Shown here piece by piece: positions 35,901 through 49,790 of a stretch of DNA of 64,000 nt (the stretch's first letter is position 1; each line of letters begins with the position of its first letter). Position numbers and translations under genes: made by a program. The notes under the pieces are model-generated. The model made no database searches. It saw nothing but the letters and a program-made list of their open reading frames with translations, and was not told where the DNA came from. The stretch lies in assembly GCA_024516035.1 (NCBI GenBank), contig CM044960.1, positions 20,352,668 to 20,416,667 of the forward strand, written 5' to 3'. The DNA comes from Bactericera cockerelli (Eukaryota > Arthropoda > Insecta > Hemiptera > Triozidae).

Positions 35901-37397
35901 TAAGAAATGTTACTCAATTAGTGACTTGGATCACCTGTATCGTACTTTTGTAGGACAAATGTTCAAATGTGGTAAGATTTCATGAGATTACTACGCCTGT
36001 TTTATTGCAAACCTGCTACAGCTATAATATTTCGTTGCTTGTATTTCTCTAGTAATACATTAACTTAAGAAACGTATACCTGAGTTCACCCTGTATATTT
36101 AGAAAGCTTTGACAAGATAATGAATGTTCTGTTCTCACCCCGTATTAATTCTAGATTTCCTCTAATAACAATCGTGTCATTTAGTTCATTCTTAAATCCT
36201 TAACCTTCATACCAGACAATCAATGTTTCCAGTGATTGTGTTCTTGTTGTTCATCTTACGCCTTGCATTCGTGGTTGGGCTTAAGTAGGTAGTTTGTAAT
36301 TGTAATTTAATTATCTAGCTCCTCTTGTTGCGTGTTTTTGGTTGTGTATAGTTTTGTGAGGCTTATAAAAGCCATGCTTGCTTGATATATAATCATTGTG
36401 TTGTTTAAAACCTGCATACATAGGAGATGTGTTCATGGAGATTGATGCTTTTTCATTTGTCTTCCTAAAATGACAGAAATGGCGTTCTAAATGTTCAAAT
36501 GTTACTTGAGATTTTTTTTTATTTTCCATGGCCAGGTAGGTATCTTACAAGCAATTGAAAGATTATCTGCCATGTTTCTCCTGAATGTAAACTGTGAAAT
36601 GTGCCGTCTAAGAAAATAATCTGCATATTTTTTTCCTTTCGTCAAAGAACTTTTCATTTTGTTCTTTTTTTGCTGTTTAGAATTTTCATTGTAATACTGT
36701 ACATAATTCTGCATGGAGTATAATTGAAAATAATGAAGACTAGATCTCCCACTGACAATTTGTAATTAACAAACAAAGCAGGATTAAGAAGAAGATTTTT
36801 CTTTTGCATATAGCTATCCTATATTTTTGAAAAGGGTTATCGAGACCCTCCCCTCCTCCTTCGCAATCCTTTGAGTTTTCTTGTTAATTACTTGAGGATT
36901 TTTAACTTTTTCTGCCTGTGTAGCCAAGCTTTGTCTACGCTGGATGTTGTTGAATGTAGGGGGCGGGGTGGTATTTCTGTCGGAAAAGGATTAAAATCCA
37001 TGTAATATATGTTCAGTACAGAATTCATTATTTCTGTTGTGGTAGAACTCCTAATTCCTTCATTAAAAGGTAGACCTGCAGACTTTCGGTTTACAATTCC
37101 CAGAGGAGATCGCTTTATGCACTGTCGTTCTTTTGGCTTTCCCCCTCTCATTCTCATTAGAACTATGTTTTATACATTCTATATTTTCCTTTTTCTCAAA
37201 ATATTGGACCCGCCTTGTCCCTTTTGTGAGTAACGTTCCAGATATTGTCCCTATATGTAATAATTATAATAATAATATCACCTTATTTTTACTGCCCGAC
37301 TAGGTGTCTAGTATTATTGACCCATTATTCCGACAGTAAGCCCAAGACCTATTCTTATGTGGTCAAAATCCCAAATAGGAGGATAACTTGTCTTGTA
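29965..37397. other. Long AT-rich non-coding stretch
   Basis: No host gene is recognised. Open frames (for example 32148-32495 plus, 115 codons) show no domain or repeat signature. A strong splice-like site sits at 31232-31260 and is listed separately. A small 9-bp-stem hairpin lies near 31510-31533. Confidence 0.5.
31232..31260 (+). promoter_or_regulatory. Candidate recursive (ratchet) splice site
   Basis: Twenty-one consecutive pyrimidines (31232-31252) end in CCAG at 31254, followed immediately by GTAAGT. This is an acceptor fused to a perfect donor, with TTATTAATC upstream as a possible branch site. The arrangement is the known signature of zero-length exons in long insect introns. No neighbouring exon is visible, so its use is inferred. 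Confidence 0.5.
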
Positions 37398-37462
37398 CCT
37401 TCTGAGTTTCGAAGTCTCAACCTTTGGATTACCAGACTCTTAACCACTGAGCTACCAGAACT
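37398..37462 (-). mobile_element. tRNA-like SINE head, reverse orientation
   Basis: On the minus strand: GGTAGCTCAGTGGTTAAGAG, a near-consensus A box, then GGTTGAGACTTCGAAACTC, a weak B box. An acceptor stem cannot be closed, and no body or tail is clear. It is most likely a SINE remnant and not a tRNA gene. Confidence 0.5.
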
Positions 37463-40400
37463 GAATAAAGTGTTGTTTATGTTTATTTAAAAAATATAAT
37501 AATAAAATTGTGTTTTGCATGAATTATGGAATAATGATTGATTGAGACTGGTCTATTCTATTTGATTTCAGCCTTGCAAATGTTCATGAAATAGATCAGA
37601 CTAGTCGATATTAGACTGATTAATCATTTTTAAATCACAAACTCCTTAACTAATCAAATTGATTTATTCGAGATGCACATCTTAATATCAATAGTTAAAT
37701 GAAAAAAATGCAGAACATCTAATATCCGAATAGTGACGACAGCTAACGTAATTTAATGGTCTCTCCACAGCTCCACAGGTGAAATAATTGTTTAATAGGA
37801 CATTAAATTTCAACCACACCAATGACAGATTTGTTATTTCACAATTAAAGGAATCAAACATGATACCAGTAGTATCATATTACCAGAACTGATGTTGTAT
37901 GGCTAACTATACCTAGCTTGTATCTATGTAGTGTGTGTTAGAATGAAATTATGATGTTCATTCCGATGTACATTATTGTATCCAATTAATTAATGAATAG
38001 TTTGTATTATTGTAGATGTATTGTAGTCTGACTGATTAGTGATTCCTGGTGATTATCATCAGTTCCAGCAAAACCGATTAATCCCTAAGTATCTTGTATA
38101 GTACCTATTATCTTGTATATTCATGTTAGTACCTTTACTAAGAGTATGCACTCATTGTTATGTATCTTCGTTGTATATGATTTAATGTTGGTGTCTATCA
38201 TAACAATGTATGCACATAATTACTATCGATCTCTAACACACCAATAATTGGACTCGATTCTCGAATTACATAATTGCATAGGGACTATTTATAGGTACAT
38301 ATGATTTTTCTTCGATGACTTAGTTGTAATACTTTGCAATTGTCTCTATTGTATTGTGCTAGAAAACCAATGAATGATTCATCAATATCCTAATCAAATA
38401 TTATTTGAAGTTTAGTATTGACAATTTCTTGCAAAATCTTCAATACGATTCCATATAGATTCTTGGAAATTCTGCGCAGTAGGTTGTAACTGGTAACTTT
38501 GTTTGGTATATCTTTTTTCTTTTTCTTACTTGACAAACCTAACTATCTATTGATGATTCATTTTAAAATGAAAATTTGCATGCGATAGTCTCTGGACGTC
38601 ATACGTTACATGGAATCGTTATTGAAGTTTAGTCCTAAAAAATAAAATACATAGAGGTATTTTCATCTAGCAACAGAAAAGTTGCTACATAGAGAGGGAT
38701 TTTCAAATGCTGTTCCTTCTATTTTCTTTGCTGAACGTGTCTACATCGGAAGTGAATTGGTTCTATAATTCGGCCCCTTTTTTATGAAAATCTGCGATAT
38801 GAAACTGATGAAAGTCTTAAACTGATTCTAACCTGTGACGCCGATCACTGCCATTAATCTTTCTACGCCAGCCGTTAGCAGTCAGCATATTTTTGTTGTT
38901 GGCAAAGTCAAAGCAGGGATTCATATATTTGATTTTCCTCAGGAATTCCTTACACTCAACTTTAAGACCAAGCATGATGAGGTTTTTAATGCTTGTCTCT
39001 CATTGTATATTAAAAAAATAGTAATGGTAGCCTTTCGAAATATCACTCCTTATTTTGAATAATTCTCATGAGTGAAATGCTTTTTTTAAAAGCTATATTT
39101 TGTACTGATGAATACATGTGTCTTTTGATCTCAAGTTTCGCTATAGAGTACTATTTGTATAACTGTTGCTCGCAGATGTTTACCTAGCAGGGTTATTAAC
39201 ACGAGCTGAATGCACAAGAAGATCTAATCTTCATCATTACTCTCATCGCACAACATGATAATGACTCATACTCGTCTAATCTCAGTGAATACCAACCAGA
39301 CAGCTCATATACTCATACTATCGATTTATATCTTGAGAACCGGTGAGAAGCATAATGCCATTGACATTACAGGAGGATTAAACCAAATCAGAGGTAACTG
39401 TACTTGTTTTTATGACAAAATCATAATTTATGCTCCCTCTCTCATTTAAAAGTGCACTTTTTCCTCTACAAACTGTAGTTCCTTCCTGGAAACTCTGCAC
39501 ATCTCTTGCTCTTCAACATGCATTAAGTGAAAGAACACTTACGGAACAGCACTGACAGACATGACATAGTAATATAGGAAGTTGAAATTTTGTCTTGAGG
39601 TTGCTTTTCGAGTCTACAGGTCGTTGATTCGATTCTCAAGCATGATGGATTTGAGAAAACTCGAACGTGGTTGCGAAGTAATTCTGACTTGTTCCTCTAC
39701 AGAAGTATACGAGTATACTCTTGTTCACAATTTTAATATTTAAGATTCAAAAACATGACAATTCTTTCATCATCTTTGTTAATTTTATCTACAAAATGAG
39801 AGTTTTCGTGGTAAGACAATGTGCTCCTGCAATTTGTGTGTAAGACATAGCATCTTAGCCATCTTCCCGCTGAGGAGACAAAAGTATGCAAAAGAGTTCC
39901 TGCAAAATTATTTTCTAAAAGTAATTATAATTGTAGTATTAGCAATATAAATATCTATTATCTACTCTTGAAGATGAGGTGCACTTAACCCATTGCTTGC
40001 AGAAAAGCACTCGGATCCTCATCTTCCTCTAACGTAACTGAAAATACTAGTGGATGCTCATATTGCTCATAGCTCTCTAATGCCCGGGTCGGAATGAGGC
40101 TGTTAGGTCCATGCTCATGTAATATATTAGTATATGGCATCATGGAAATAGCAAACACATCTCGACCCCGGCCATAAATTTTTGTGTAGCTGTAAACCAA
40201 AAACAATTTTCATGTATGATTGCCATTACATATACACAATAATTTCATTCCTATCTCATACTGCTTCTCTTATTTCCTTCTATTTCTATTGTTGCTGACT
40301 AGTAGTCAGCAACAAATGGTTGGGTGGAAGAGCTCAAGCAATTTGAGAATCCTGCCATTAAAGCCTACAAAAAAAAAATATTACTTTCTACCACTGCTTG

Positions 40401-43400
40401 TTTACCCGGCAGTCTCCTCTCATTTGTACATATCGCTGTGTGGGCATTTGTACCTGTAAGGATTAACTTGAGGATTCGGCGAAGAATCTCAGAGTGGAGG
40501 AGATGTAAGTGTAACCAATTAAATAATAAAAGAAGGTATTATCAGTCATCAATCCCCTGTACGGCCGGACGGACTAATATTCGAGTCTAATAGTTCTTGG
40601 AGTTTATTGCGTGCATAGAATCTTCTATACTGGATGCTGCTGAAGCTCATTATGTTAATTCTTTGATTTTGTTTGCAAACTGCTGAATTTTTGGTCGTTA
40701 TGAGGAACTACAACACAAAGAGTAGACAACCAAAGTCTAATTAGACTTGGATTGGGGTTGAGTGTTAAACACCTGCCCAACCAATTTTCAATCTCTTGGA
40801 ATCTCAGACAGGCAAAAGAGTGAGACTGTATGAAAGGAACTGATGGGTAAAACAGAATGTTAGGTTAACACTCCTGAATCCATTATGCTGGTTCAAGAAT
40901 ATTCTCTGAAGTCTACGTTGAGATCTCCTAACTTCCCAGCTATCCTGTAGTGAGTGTAATGTGGGATCTCGCCAAAGGCCATTGGATGGAATACGAACCT
41001 CTGTCTTCTGACGTTATCTCCTGCGCTTCTCACATGATGCAAAGTGTTCTTCTTCAATAGACTTTTATAACGTGATATTAAAGCTACATTTCCATTAAGA
41101 AAGCAACATCAACATGGCAAATAAAAGAGTGCATGCATCTTTTAGCATGCGACATTGTCTAATCAAAACACTCATAAATTGTTCACATTTCTGTCGACAA
41201 TTTTTGAATTGACGCTAGTTTTAAGTAATTAAGGAAGAAGAATGTGAACATTTTTATTGATTTTTTCTTCTTCCTCCTGATAAAAAAGAAGTTCGTGAAC
41301 CCGAAGAGCAATTAGAAGATAAAAATAATGTTAATGTGTAGAAAAATATATCCCAGATTTATGGTTTATTGCTCTTGACACTTGAATTGCCTAGGCGTTT
41401 TAATAGACTTTGATAAATCCTAACGATTAGAATAAAGTTTATGTCTCCATTATACGGGCAGTAGTTTTATCTTTCAACATGGTCATAGTGTAATGGCTTT
41501 GTAGTTGTGATTTGGAGAGACCGTATTTGCTGATCTATGTCGACCCGCACGTGTTGCACAGTTAGACACCGCATGCTCTTGCTCTGTGTGGTGATGGATT
41601 AACAGTACTTAATGCTTCTTTAGGTTTTTGCTGTCAAATTATCAGTGACTAAATTTTGAATATTTGTTGATGGGTAACATTTTACTAAGTTTAAATTATT
41701 ATAATTATTATTTACCTTCTAGTATTACAACGAGATCTTTTTACTCGCACGGACCTTTCTTTGCTGCACCATGTTATATTGCGGTGTTTGAAGATGAAAA
41801 GATACTTCTCTATACATATCAAGCTTTAAGATATTGATACATGAACATTTTTGTAGTGACTATAGAAAGCTGATTTTAAACAAGTAGGTGATATAAAAAG
41901 CCCGACACATTAATGATAAACCAGGTCTAGTTTACTTTAGAAATCCTCTTTGTTGACCTAGAACCAGGCGAGACCTCTCATTACGCACCTGAAACTTGAA
42001 ACACCAGTCTGACCCTTGACCAATCGATAGCTCACCAAACCTCCAGAACCATCAGCGGAACGTCCATCTCCCATATCAAGCACTCATCAAACTTTCCAGT
42101 AGGCGATTCGACTCTCGAGTCTCAACGTTAGAAAACCGCAATGGCCGGGCACCGGGTAATGAGAATACTACCAGCGCGCCTCGTATTAAATCACCAATCT
42201 AGCCAGGAACCGGTTGAACACGTGCAATTCTGTGATGATCCTCTTCAATATTGATTCTTGACCATTGCATCTGTTCGGCTGGAAGTTCAACGTATTGCAG
42301 TGGGGGAGAACGTCAGTCCTTCTGGAGGATTGTAGTGTTGCCAGGGATGAGATAAAACTCATGACAAATGATGCAGAGGATGATGCCAGATTATGCAGAA
42401 GAGTGAAAGCGACAAGAATACCAGATAAATGCATTTGGTTTGGTGTATAGAAAAGCCAAATGTGGTATGGTTTTTAACTCGACTATTTTCAGATAATATA
42501 TGGTAATGTCTGTTCGTAATTTTATGACTCTTGAACGATAAGATACAAAATAGCGACATATTTTGAATGTGGGATACTTTAAAGTTACGAGTAGATAGGG
42601 CCCAATCATAAAAAATGTGTGAAATCTTGAGTCAAAAGAAATCCATATCTAGTAATGAAGGCCATATGAGGTAAAACTGGCGAAACATCTTTGCATTTCA
42701 AACGGTTGACCATGATGGTTATTACAACTAGTTAAAATTGTTATTCCCGGCTCACTCATTAAATTTGTAGTATAGTTGGTTAATTAACACGCAAAAAATA
42801 GCTGCCGTTAGAATGAGCTCCAAATTTTTAAACATTTTATAAAACCGTTGGTTTTAAATCACATAGTATACAAACTGATACATTGACAGATAAATGAGAT
42901 GGACTAGAAATATGTCAGTTTCTTTGAGTGTCAACCTGAGCCACCCTATCTCCGCCACTGTGTCTGGTTGAAGAAACCCTACAAGTTGCGTGGAGACGAG
43001 GCGTCTGACTGACTTTGGCTAGGCTTTGGACTTGGTGGGCTGAAACTGAAATCTATCTGTTTCAATTATAGATCTTGCCTGGCTCGTATTACGCCTATTG
43101 CCTGCTATGGATTGGATCAAGGCATATTGAATAGTGCTATGATATATCAATGTGTCCCATCACGATAGGTTTGAAAGTTGGAACGGGTTCCATTACTCTC
43201 ATGAGAACTCTTGTTTTCCAAACCTACGTACTTCATATGTTTGTATTGTTGTTACTTTACTATTATGTATCTCGATTGGTACAGAGTTATGCATCTAGTC
43301 TTTCACCCGATGGTCTCGGTTCGATAGTTTAAAGATAACAGCAACTTTCATGTCACTTCAAACACTAACAGATACGAAAAAAATCCAAATCCAACATGAA

Positions 43401-43980
43401 ATATCAATTGTTGACCAGAATACAATTTTATACATAGCTTGAAGCCTTCTTCAAGAGTCGGTTTTTCCTCCTTTCTTATTATGGTTTTGATAACAAGAAG
43501 TAGACTATATAAGTTATCAGTCCGTTTGGGTACTGAAATAAGAAATGTGGTATTCCAAATACCCCGAATAATGGAATTTTGTGAGGAAAAGATGACAATC
43601 AATTGCTCGCAAAACCATGCCAACTAGTCTACTACCTATTTATTGTTATTTAGTTACCTAAATGAACAAAATGTTTCTCAAATGCTGAATGCTGAGGTCA
43701 TATTATACGGAAGAGCAAATCGTAATAAAAAGAAAATTGATGAAACTCAATCCGGGACATAGTCTGTAAGTCTATTCTGACAATATTTTCAACAGACATG
43801 TTTCTTTTTACGCATGAGAAACGAACTCAGGGCTTGCAGTTGCAGATGTGGACGCTATTCTCGAAATTCCCGGGCGAGAATTATACCCGGGACCTAAGTG
43901 GTCGAGGGATGTACGAGTACGAACCACCTAAACTCCTGGACTCAGATCAAAGCAAGGACTTGAGCCACTGTTTACAATGC
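37463..43980. other. AT-rich non-coding stretch
   Basis: No gene is recognised. A somewhat GC-richer interval near 42000-42190 contains, in reverse, GAGTCGAATCGCC, which could be the B box of another decayed tRNA-like element. A further weak B-box-like motif, GTTGATTCGATTCTC, is near 39620-39640. I see nothing else. Confidence 0.45.
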
Positions 43981-43981
43981 T

Positions 43982-43994
43982 AAATCTCCTGCTA
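43982..43994 (+). repeat. Target-site duplication, left copy (13 bp)
   Basis: AAATCTCCTGCTA is repeated at 44267-44279 after the SINE poly-A. The three leading A could be part of the tail, so at least ten bases are a secure TSD. Confidence 0.85.
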
Positions 43995-44266
43995 GCCAGC
44001 GTCGATGGCATGTTGAATACACCGGTTCCCTTCAGAACACCGAAGTTAAGCGACATCCAGCGAGGTTAAGACTTGGATGGGTGACCATTCAAATTCTAAT
44101 TCTCGTGACGCTGGCTTTTCCCGGCCCCACTCAGGCTGGGTGAGGTCAATGTGAGTAGCAGGTTTGTGAGTTTCCTGCGAATGGAGGGTAAAACCCCCGT
44201 CGTGATATGACCATGGCAGTTGAAAGCGACGTTAAACCCCACTTAAAAAAAAAAAAAAAAAAAAAA
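43995..44266 (+). mobile_element. 5S-rRNA-derived SINE (SINE3 type), best-preserved copy
   Basis: The head follows 5S rRNA closely: TGTTGAATACACCGGTTC, CACCGAAGTTAAGC, then GAGGTTAAGACTTGGATGGG and TGACC. This includes the internal polymerase III promoter regions (box A, intermediate element). The 5S similarity stops after TGACC. An unrelated tail follows: CAGGCTGGGTGAGGTCAATG, GAATGGAGGGTAAAACCCCC, GATATGACCATGG and GTTAAACCCC, then a long poly-A. The matching TSD on both sides shows retroposition as a unit. It is not a functional 5S gene. Other copies: 15763-15910, 25212-25440 and, inverted, 50232-50460. Confidence 0.92.
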
Positions 44267-44279
44267 AAATCTCCTGCTA
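44267..44279 (+). repeat. Target-site duplication, right copy (13 bp)
   Basis: Partner of 43982-43994, directly after the A tract. Confidence 0.85.
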
Positions 44280-47200
44280 ATTATCTTGGCAGAACAGACT
44301 GTTATCCTCCACGTTATTTACTATTATGGGTTTTGGAGCGTGCATAAAGTTTGATTTATCTTCACCAAAGTTACGAGCCAAACTATGATAGAGCTTTTTA
44401 TCTTCTGCTGTTACCTAGGCGAGTCGTCAAGTCTACTGTGATGACATTGAGATCCGTGTGGTGTATACATAAATCCGTATGGTATATGTCCGAGAATAGT
44501 ATACATATACATCTATCGCCATAGTAAATGCACAAAAATATACTGTACAAGGAACATAAATCCGTATAGTACTATATGCATTGTGTAGGTACTGTAGGTG
44601 CATACATTAAACATATTTATAAATCTCAAGGTTTCCCTTCTTTTCACGATCACTCCTGTAGTGTGCAGCTTGCAAGCCAGAGCGCCCATCAAATGAACAG
44701 ACTGCGGGGCGGTTGTTATGTCTGTATGAATATGTTATTTATCATTTTTCTCTTGGAAAAACTTGAGACTTGAGAACATTTTCTTAAATTCTGGATGTGT
44801 TCTCAAAGTTTGGTCCTATATTTATGTAATATTTATCATTTTCAGTATCAAGAAGAAGAAAAATGTTTTTTTTTTCTCAATGTTTTTCTATTTCAATCAT
44901 AATCATATTTTAACCTATTTAAATATTTTTATGATTTCTCCATATATCCTACTAGCTCGAATCAGACACTATATCGCCCATAAGGGTTGTCGTGACTGGT
45001 GTCTTATTTGAAGTTTCAGGAATAGAAAATTCTTAGGTATATGTAGCTGCATTGTAGCTGATAAAAAAGAGTCTATATGGGTAAAAAAAAAAATGATTTA
45101 TTCTTTCCAAAGAACAACAGTTTCTGGTGTTTGAGAACAAACAAGGCATCATACCTTCGATTTTTCCACGTCAGCTTAAGAAGTCTCATCAGCTTAAGAA
45201 GTCTGAACTGTAACTCTCTTACTTGGCACTGTCCTGCTTATGTTTGGTGCTCTATGATACCATGAGCCACCAGGTGAGCTTATGCTAGTGCTATTATACA
45301 TAGTACCTACAGTGTACTCACTACTCGGTAATTCTTCACCTATCGCTTGGAGTAATACTCGTGCCATATTATCAGCACCATTAGTATATCTTCATCTGCA
45401 CTCACATCATCTTGTAGTAAAACACTCGCATTAATATCTATGTGGTCTATCATTATTGAAATTAGCCATAGAGATTCTGGTTTGATTTTTTACTTACAAG
45501 GCCACAAATGTGGTGGTAATCTTTGGTGAAGAGTGCATCTGTACGCAATTAGGCTGGTCATCCGAATCTAATAGCCTGTAAATGGTGCAGTTGCATTATC
45601 TCTGCAGAAATTATCTAAAATCCACATGGAAGATATTCTCCTGACATTTTACAGCGGATTTGATCAGGTGATGTGGATCGACCATTCGAGCATGTAAAAT
45701 TTTAGCTTTTTTTTAGTCTTCCTTTCAGTTTCAACTCAATCCGCCGAGAGTAACCTGATGAATTACGTTTTTGGAGGTTCAACGGGTTCCATTGGTAAAT
45801 GGTGCAATGGCGCATCCACTAATCGTGTACACAGAAAGCGATATCTGATAGAATTTCAACTATGCATGTATTTTTCATTACCTCATTGTTTTGAGACTGA
45901 AAACTTATTTATTTTTTCTCAAGTCCAAATCAAGACATTTCATGAAGAAAAAAAGAAGAAAATGTTCCACCCGATCAATATGTTCTACCGCGTAATTCCT
46001 CCCGAGGTTCCTATCCACGGGGTTTCAACTTTTTCCCGGACACCGCTGTGCCGCCACCCGCCATACATTGCATTCACTACTTCTTTGTTATAAGTGAGGA
46101 ATAATGATGACCGTGCCACTGGCACTCATAAATAGCCAGTACCAGCAGTTCTTGAAACAATGGAAACACGAAATTATCTGCTGTCTTGCTGAATGCATCA
46201 GCTACTGAGGCTATACAAAATAATCTGGATCTGTCTTGAGTGCATATAATTGCATAATGCATCCATCCGGGCTCGTTGTCAATAGTAATGCACTAGCAGG
46301 CTCTTCACTTCCTGCTCCATTGCTGCAACTCTTTCTGCTTTCCAGATAAATAACTATCTCACTCGATGACTTATTATGCATGTGCAGTTGTGCACTCTAT
46401 TGAAAATGAAGCCATCTTGACCAAGTTGAAAAGCGAATGTTGTTCATTACTTCAAATCTTGCCGAAACGTGTCCTCTTTGCGTTCATGTAATTCATTTTT
46501 TTTTAAGTCAATGCAAAGACTAATAGATATGAAGTTAACAATTGACTTCATATCACTAAAATTATATTGATGAAAATTACAAATTATGTAAACATAAAAA
46601 AACGGGTTTTAACACCCTTCCTCTAAATGCAAACAAACTGTGAGGAGTAAGGGGATTATTGAACATCAAAATGGATTAAAAATGGGAAATAACCATCGTG
46701 TAGATCATCTGAAATCACATGATATTTTTCTGTGTTTCACTAGTTTCAGATACACATTTGAAACTTTTTCTCTTTTGTTTGATTTGCAAAATTGATCATT
46801 TTGCATGCATTAAGTCCAGCAAATTGAAATTGAAAGGAATTAAAGAAATAAGATTTTTTGTTGGCACTGAAAAAAACAAGGTACTGTGCCGAGTCATTAA
46901 GAGACGGAGGTAGAGTGAGAAACAAATGCCTTGCTGTGCAGGAGTGAAGAGGTTGCATAGAGGTGCATATGCAGTTTTTAGTTCAGCTGTGACCTTCATC
47001 AGATGCATTCAAGGTTTCCTTTCTTATTCCTTCTGTGTTTTTCTTCTGCTGTGATGCATTAAGTCCTGAGTCCTAATGTTCACTATAGGAGCTGCAGTTT
47101 GCACTACGAATCATACAAGGTGTACGGATAGCAACTGTTTATTACAATGTCCTGAGATTTTGTAGATGCTCAGCTGGTAAACTGAAATTGGTTGCATGTT

Positions 47201-48088
47201 CAATTCTAAGCTAATCTTTTCTATATCAAAAACATTTTTAAGAATTTATGTAGGTGCAATTATTTAAGACACAATATCTTTAGTACATAGAGAGTACCCA
47301 GTAAGTACTCGTGCTGGTAAGTATTTATAAAATCACATTTACGACACGATCCTGTTTCTCTCAACACTTGCGAGTTTTGTTTCTTGACGGGCACAATAGT
47401 CAGATATCTTGATGCACCCTGTATACTTCCTTTTAATTTGATTTGGAGTCCTTCTTCTTCTCCTTCCTACGTCTAATTTTCCTGCAGCTTCTTTTTGTTG
47501 TGATTTTCCTATTCTTTTTTTTCCAAGTGATGTCATTGTTATATCGGATGGGAACTCACCTAATGACGACGATGTCTTCGTGACGGCTCACGTGAGGGTG
47601 GGGGAGAGACTTGCTGGACTCAGGGTTAAGGATAATCGCAGCAGGAGAGATATTTATACTACAAGTTAGCACTTAACTTGTGTTTTATTGTTCTTGACTG
47701 AATTAATTTTTCACCTCACATGTCAATTTCCAGGGTTTCGCAGGAGTTGGGGTTTTAGGTTTGAGTTTCAGTGGCGACTATTCTGTCATGGTTCAGTTTT
47801 AGATATTTTTCGGTTGACAAGTTGACATACTCTTCACATGAAATTACATGCTTCCTTTAACTTATGAACAGTTTCAAATAATCACCACCTAACCGTATAT
47901 TATATTTATATTTTTGTCACATTTTCAAACTGTTGAAGAAAAATTTTGGAGTATGTTGGTTGGTCCACACCCACGCTCTGATGTACTTCTTGTTTTAATC
48001 CTTACAAAAGATGATCTTGGATTTAGTGGTTTTGCTTGACACCAAAGTGCCCGATAAATTGTCGCGAGATGTGAACAGGTTAGATGTC
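44280..48088. other. AT-rich non-coding stretch
   Basis: No gene is recognised. Open frames at 45758-46093 and 47339-47536 lack motifs. Small segments resembling tRNA heads (for example around 47163-47210) are too weak to call. Confidence 0.45.
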
Positions 48089-48293
48089 TAATGCCGGGTC
48101 CACACTAAGCGAACATTGTTAGCTAACAATGCTCGCGAACAATGTTATCCGCACATTTTGTTCGCGAACATTGTTAGCTAACAATGTTTGCATTGTGGAC
48201 CCGGCATTAGAAAATGTTTTTACGACTTGTTTGAAATAACATTGTTAGCGAACATTGTTAGCTAACAATGTTCGCTTAGTGTGGACCCGGCAT
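48089..48293. mobile_element. Palindromic MITE with three copies of one terminus
   Basis: The terminus TAATGCCGGGTCCACACTAA at 48089 pairs with GTGGACCCGGCATTA ending at 48209 and again with TTAGTGTGGACCCGGCAT ending at 48293. Inside, AACATTGTTAGCTAACAATG, itself a self-complementary hairpin, recurs. The segment 48089-48209 is a near-complete foldback unit, and the whole 205-bp piece looks like one unit plus a second right half. There is no coding capacity. The target duplication is not resolved. Confidence 0.8.
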
Positions 48294-48685
48294 AAGGGCA
48301 AAATTAATAGACATTTATCTTATTCTACCTTTGTGAACTTGATTTTGCGTATTGTTTTAAAAGGGGAACTATAAGTACTGGCTGAATCTTGTGATCTGGA
48401 TTTTGTCTAATAATTTCACCCGAAGTAGTTGCCGACTTTTTCAAGCTGCAGGCAAAAAGGAGACTCCTGCATGAAACCCGGCACTGGAACTTGGCTTTGT
48501 TTACCTTCAAATGCGGTTTCAAAGTTTACTGTAGTTATCTTCGGAAATGTCTCCTACATTAAACAAGTTCCTCACCCGCCTGGAAGTATCTGCACATCAA
48601 GGACATTTTCGGTTTCGTCCGATAATCGTGAACCTATCACTTTAACCAGCGCCATTACCACAAAGGTTTTAATTTGCTCTATTAG

Positions 48686-48770
48686 GTTGCTGGTCAGCCT
48701 AGTGCTGAAGATCATGGTCTGTTGAACCACAGGTCGTTAGTTCGAGGCCGTACCGTGATTCTGGCATTGC
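48686..48770 (+). mobile_element. tRNA-like SINE head remnant
   Basis: TCAGCCTAGTGCTGAAGATC (A-box-like) is followed after a short interval by GGTCGTTAGTTCGAGGCCG (B-box-like). The promoter spacing fits a tRNA-derived SINE. No tail is recognisable. Confidence 0.45.
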
Positions 48771-49225
48771 GCGTCTTCACTTTTGCATAATCATAAGAAT
48801 CAAGTTGAGTATTTACAATTAAGTTACGCTTATTATATCATATGATTTAGGTTGGACAAATATGGTCTTTAAGAATAGGTATTGTACCTCCTTATTGCAC
48901 GTTAGATATAGATGGATAGATTTGTATTTATTTTTAAACAAAAAATATTACAATGGTTGGCACAAAAGTACATGGTATATAGTAACGTTAGAATATTTGG
49001 AATATTTTAACAAGTTAAATTGTGTGGAGCATTTCTAACCTAACACAAATGTTTGAATATTTTTAGCTTTGTTCATATCGATTTAATGCTTCCGTTTTAT
49101 ATGCTATGAAATTTTGATCATATACATATTAGTACATACATTTTTCAAGTTTCGTGTTACAAAGTCTCAATATGTCCACCCGGTATCTCTACAAGAAATC
49201 ACGCGAGATTCGTCTATTCGAGGTG

Positions 49226-49272
49226 TGATAAATAATCACATCTTCACACATGATGTGATATATAATCACAGT
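49226..49272. other. Imperfect hairpin of TGTGAT..ATCACATC blocks
   Basis: TGTGATAAATAATCACATC and, downstream, an inverted partner flank a ten-base centre. Each arm is also partly self-complementary. It could be a small repeat relic; nothing indicates a processed RNA. Confidence 0.35.
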
Positions 49273-49790
49273 GCAGTCTCCTGTGCTTGCAGTGAGCACT
49301 CAACACCAGTTCAGTGTAAAACTGGTGTAATTATTGTGTTACTAGCTACAGGCTAGTTATTATTTTCTTAAATAAATACACACAAATTATACACTGTTTG
49401 AAAAAACATAGAGAATACACAAAACACTTGTTTGTTAGTTTTTTCTATGGGTAGTCTCTTATTAAATGGTATATTATGAACTATCGTTTGCTAGTTAAGA
49501 TTCAACTTGGTAGATATTTCTGTACAATGTCTTTAGACTGCGCATTTAATATATCCTTTAAGATCATAGTTTGGTTTGAACTTTTTATTGAAACCTCCCT
49601 ATAAATATACGTTTTTGTGTTTCCCTCCATCTTCCTTAGTTTGATATAATTCACAAAGTTCGTTTAAGAAAGCAGCACGTTTCACTCAAACTGTAGTTTT
49701 CCCCCAAGTTTATGTATCTTCGAAGTCAATCACCAAAAATGTATGACAATGGCAGAAAATAATATAATATAATATGCTTCCGCATAAGAT

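Noticed and set aside
43995..44120. 5S rRNA gene
   Set aside because: The 5S similarity ends after the internal promoter, then runs into a family tail with poly-A and TSD; it is a SINE.
47339..47536. Basic minus-strand frame (K/R-rich)
   Set aside because: The composition comes from a pyrimidine-rich plus strand; no recognised motif.
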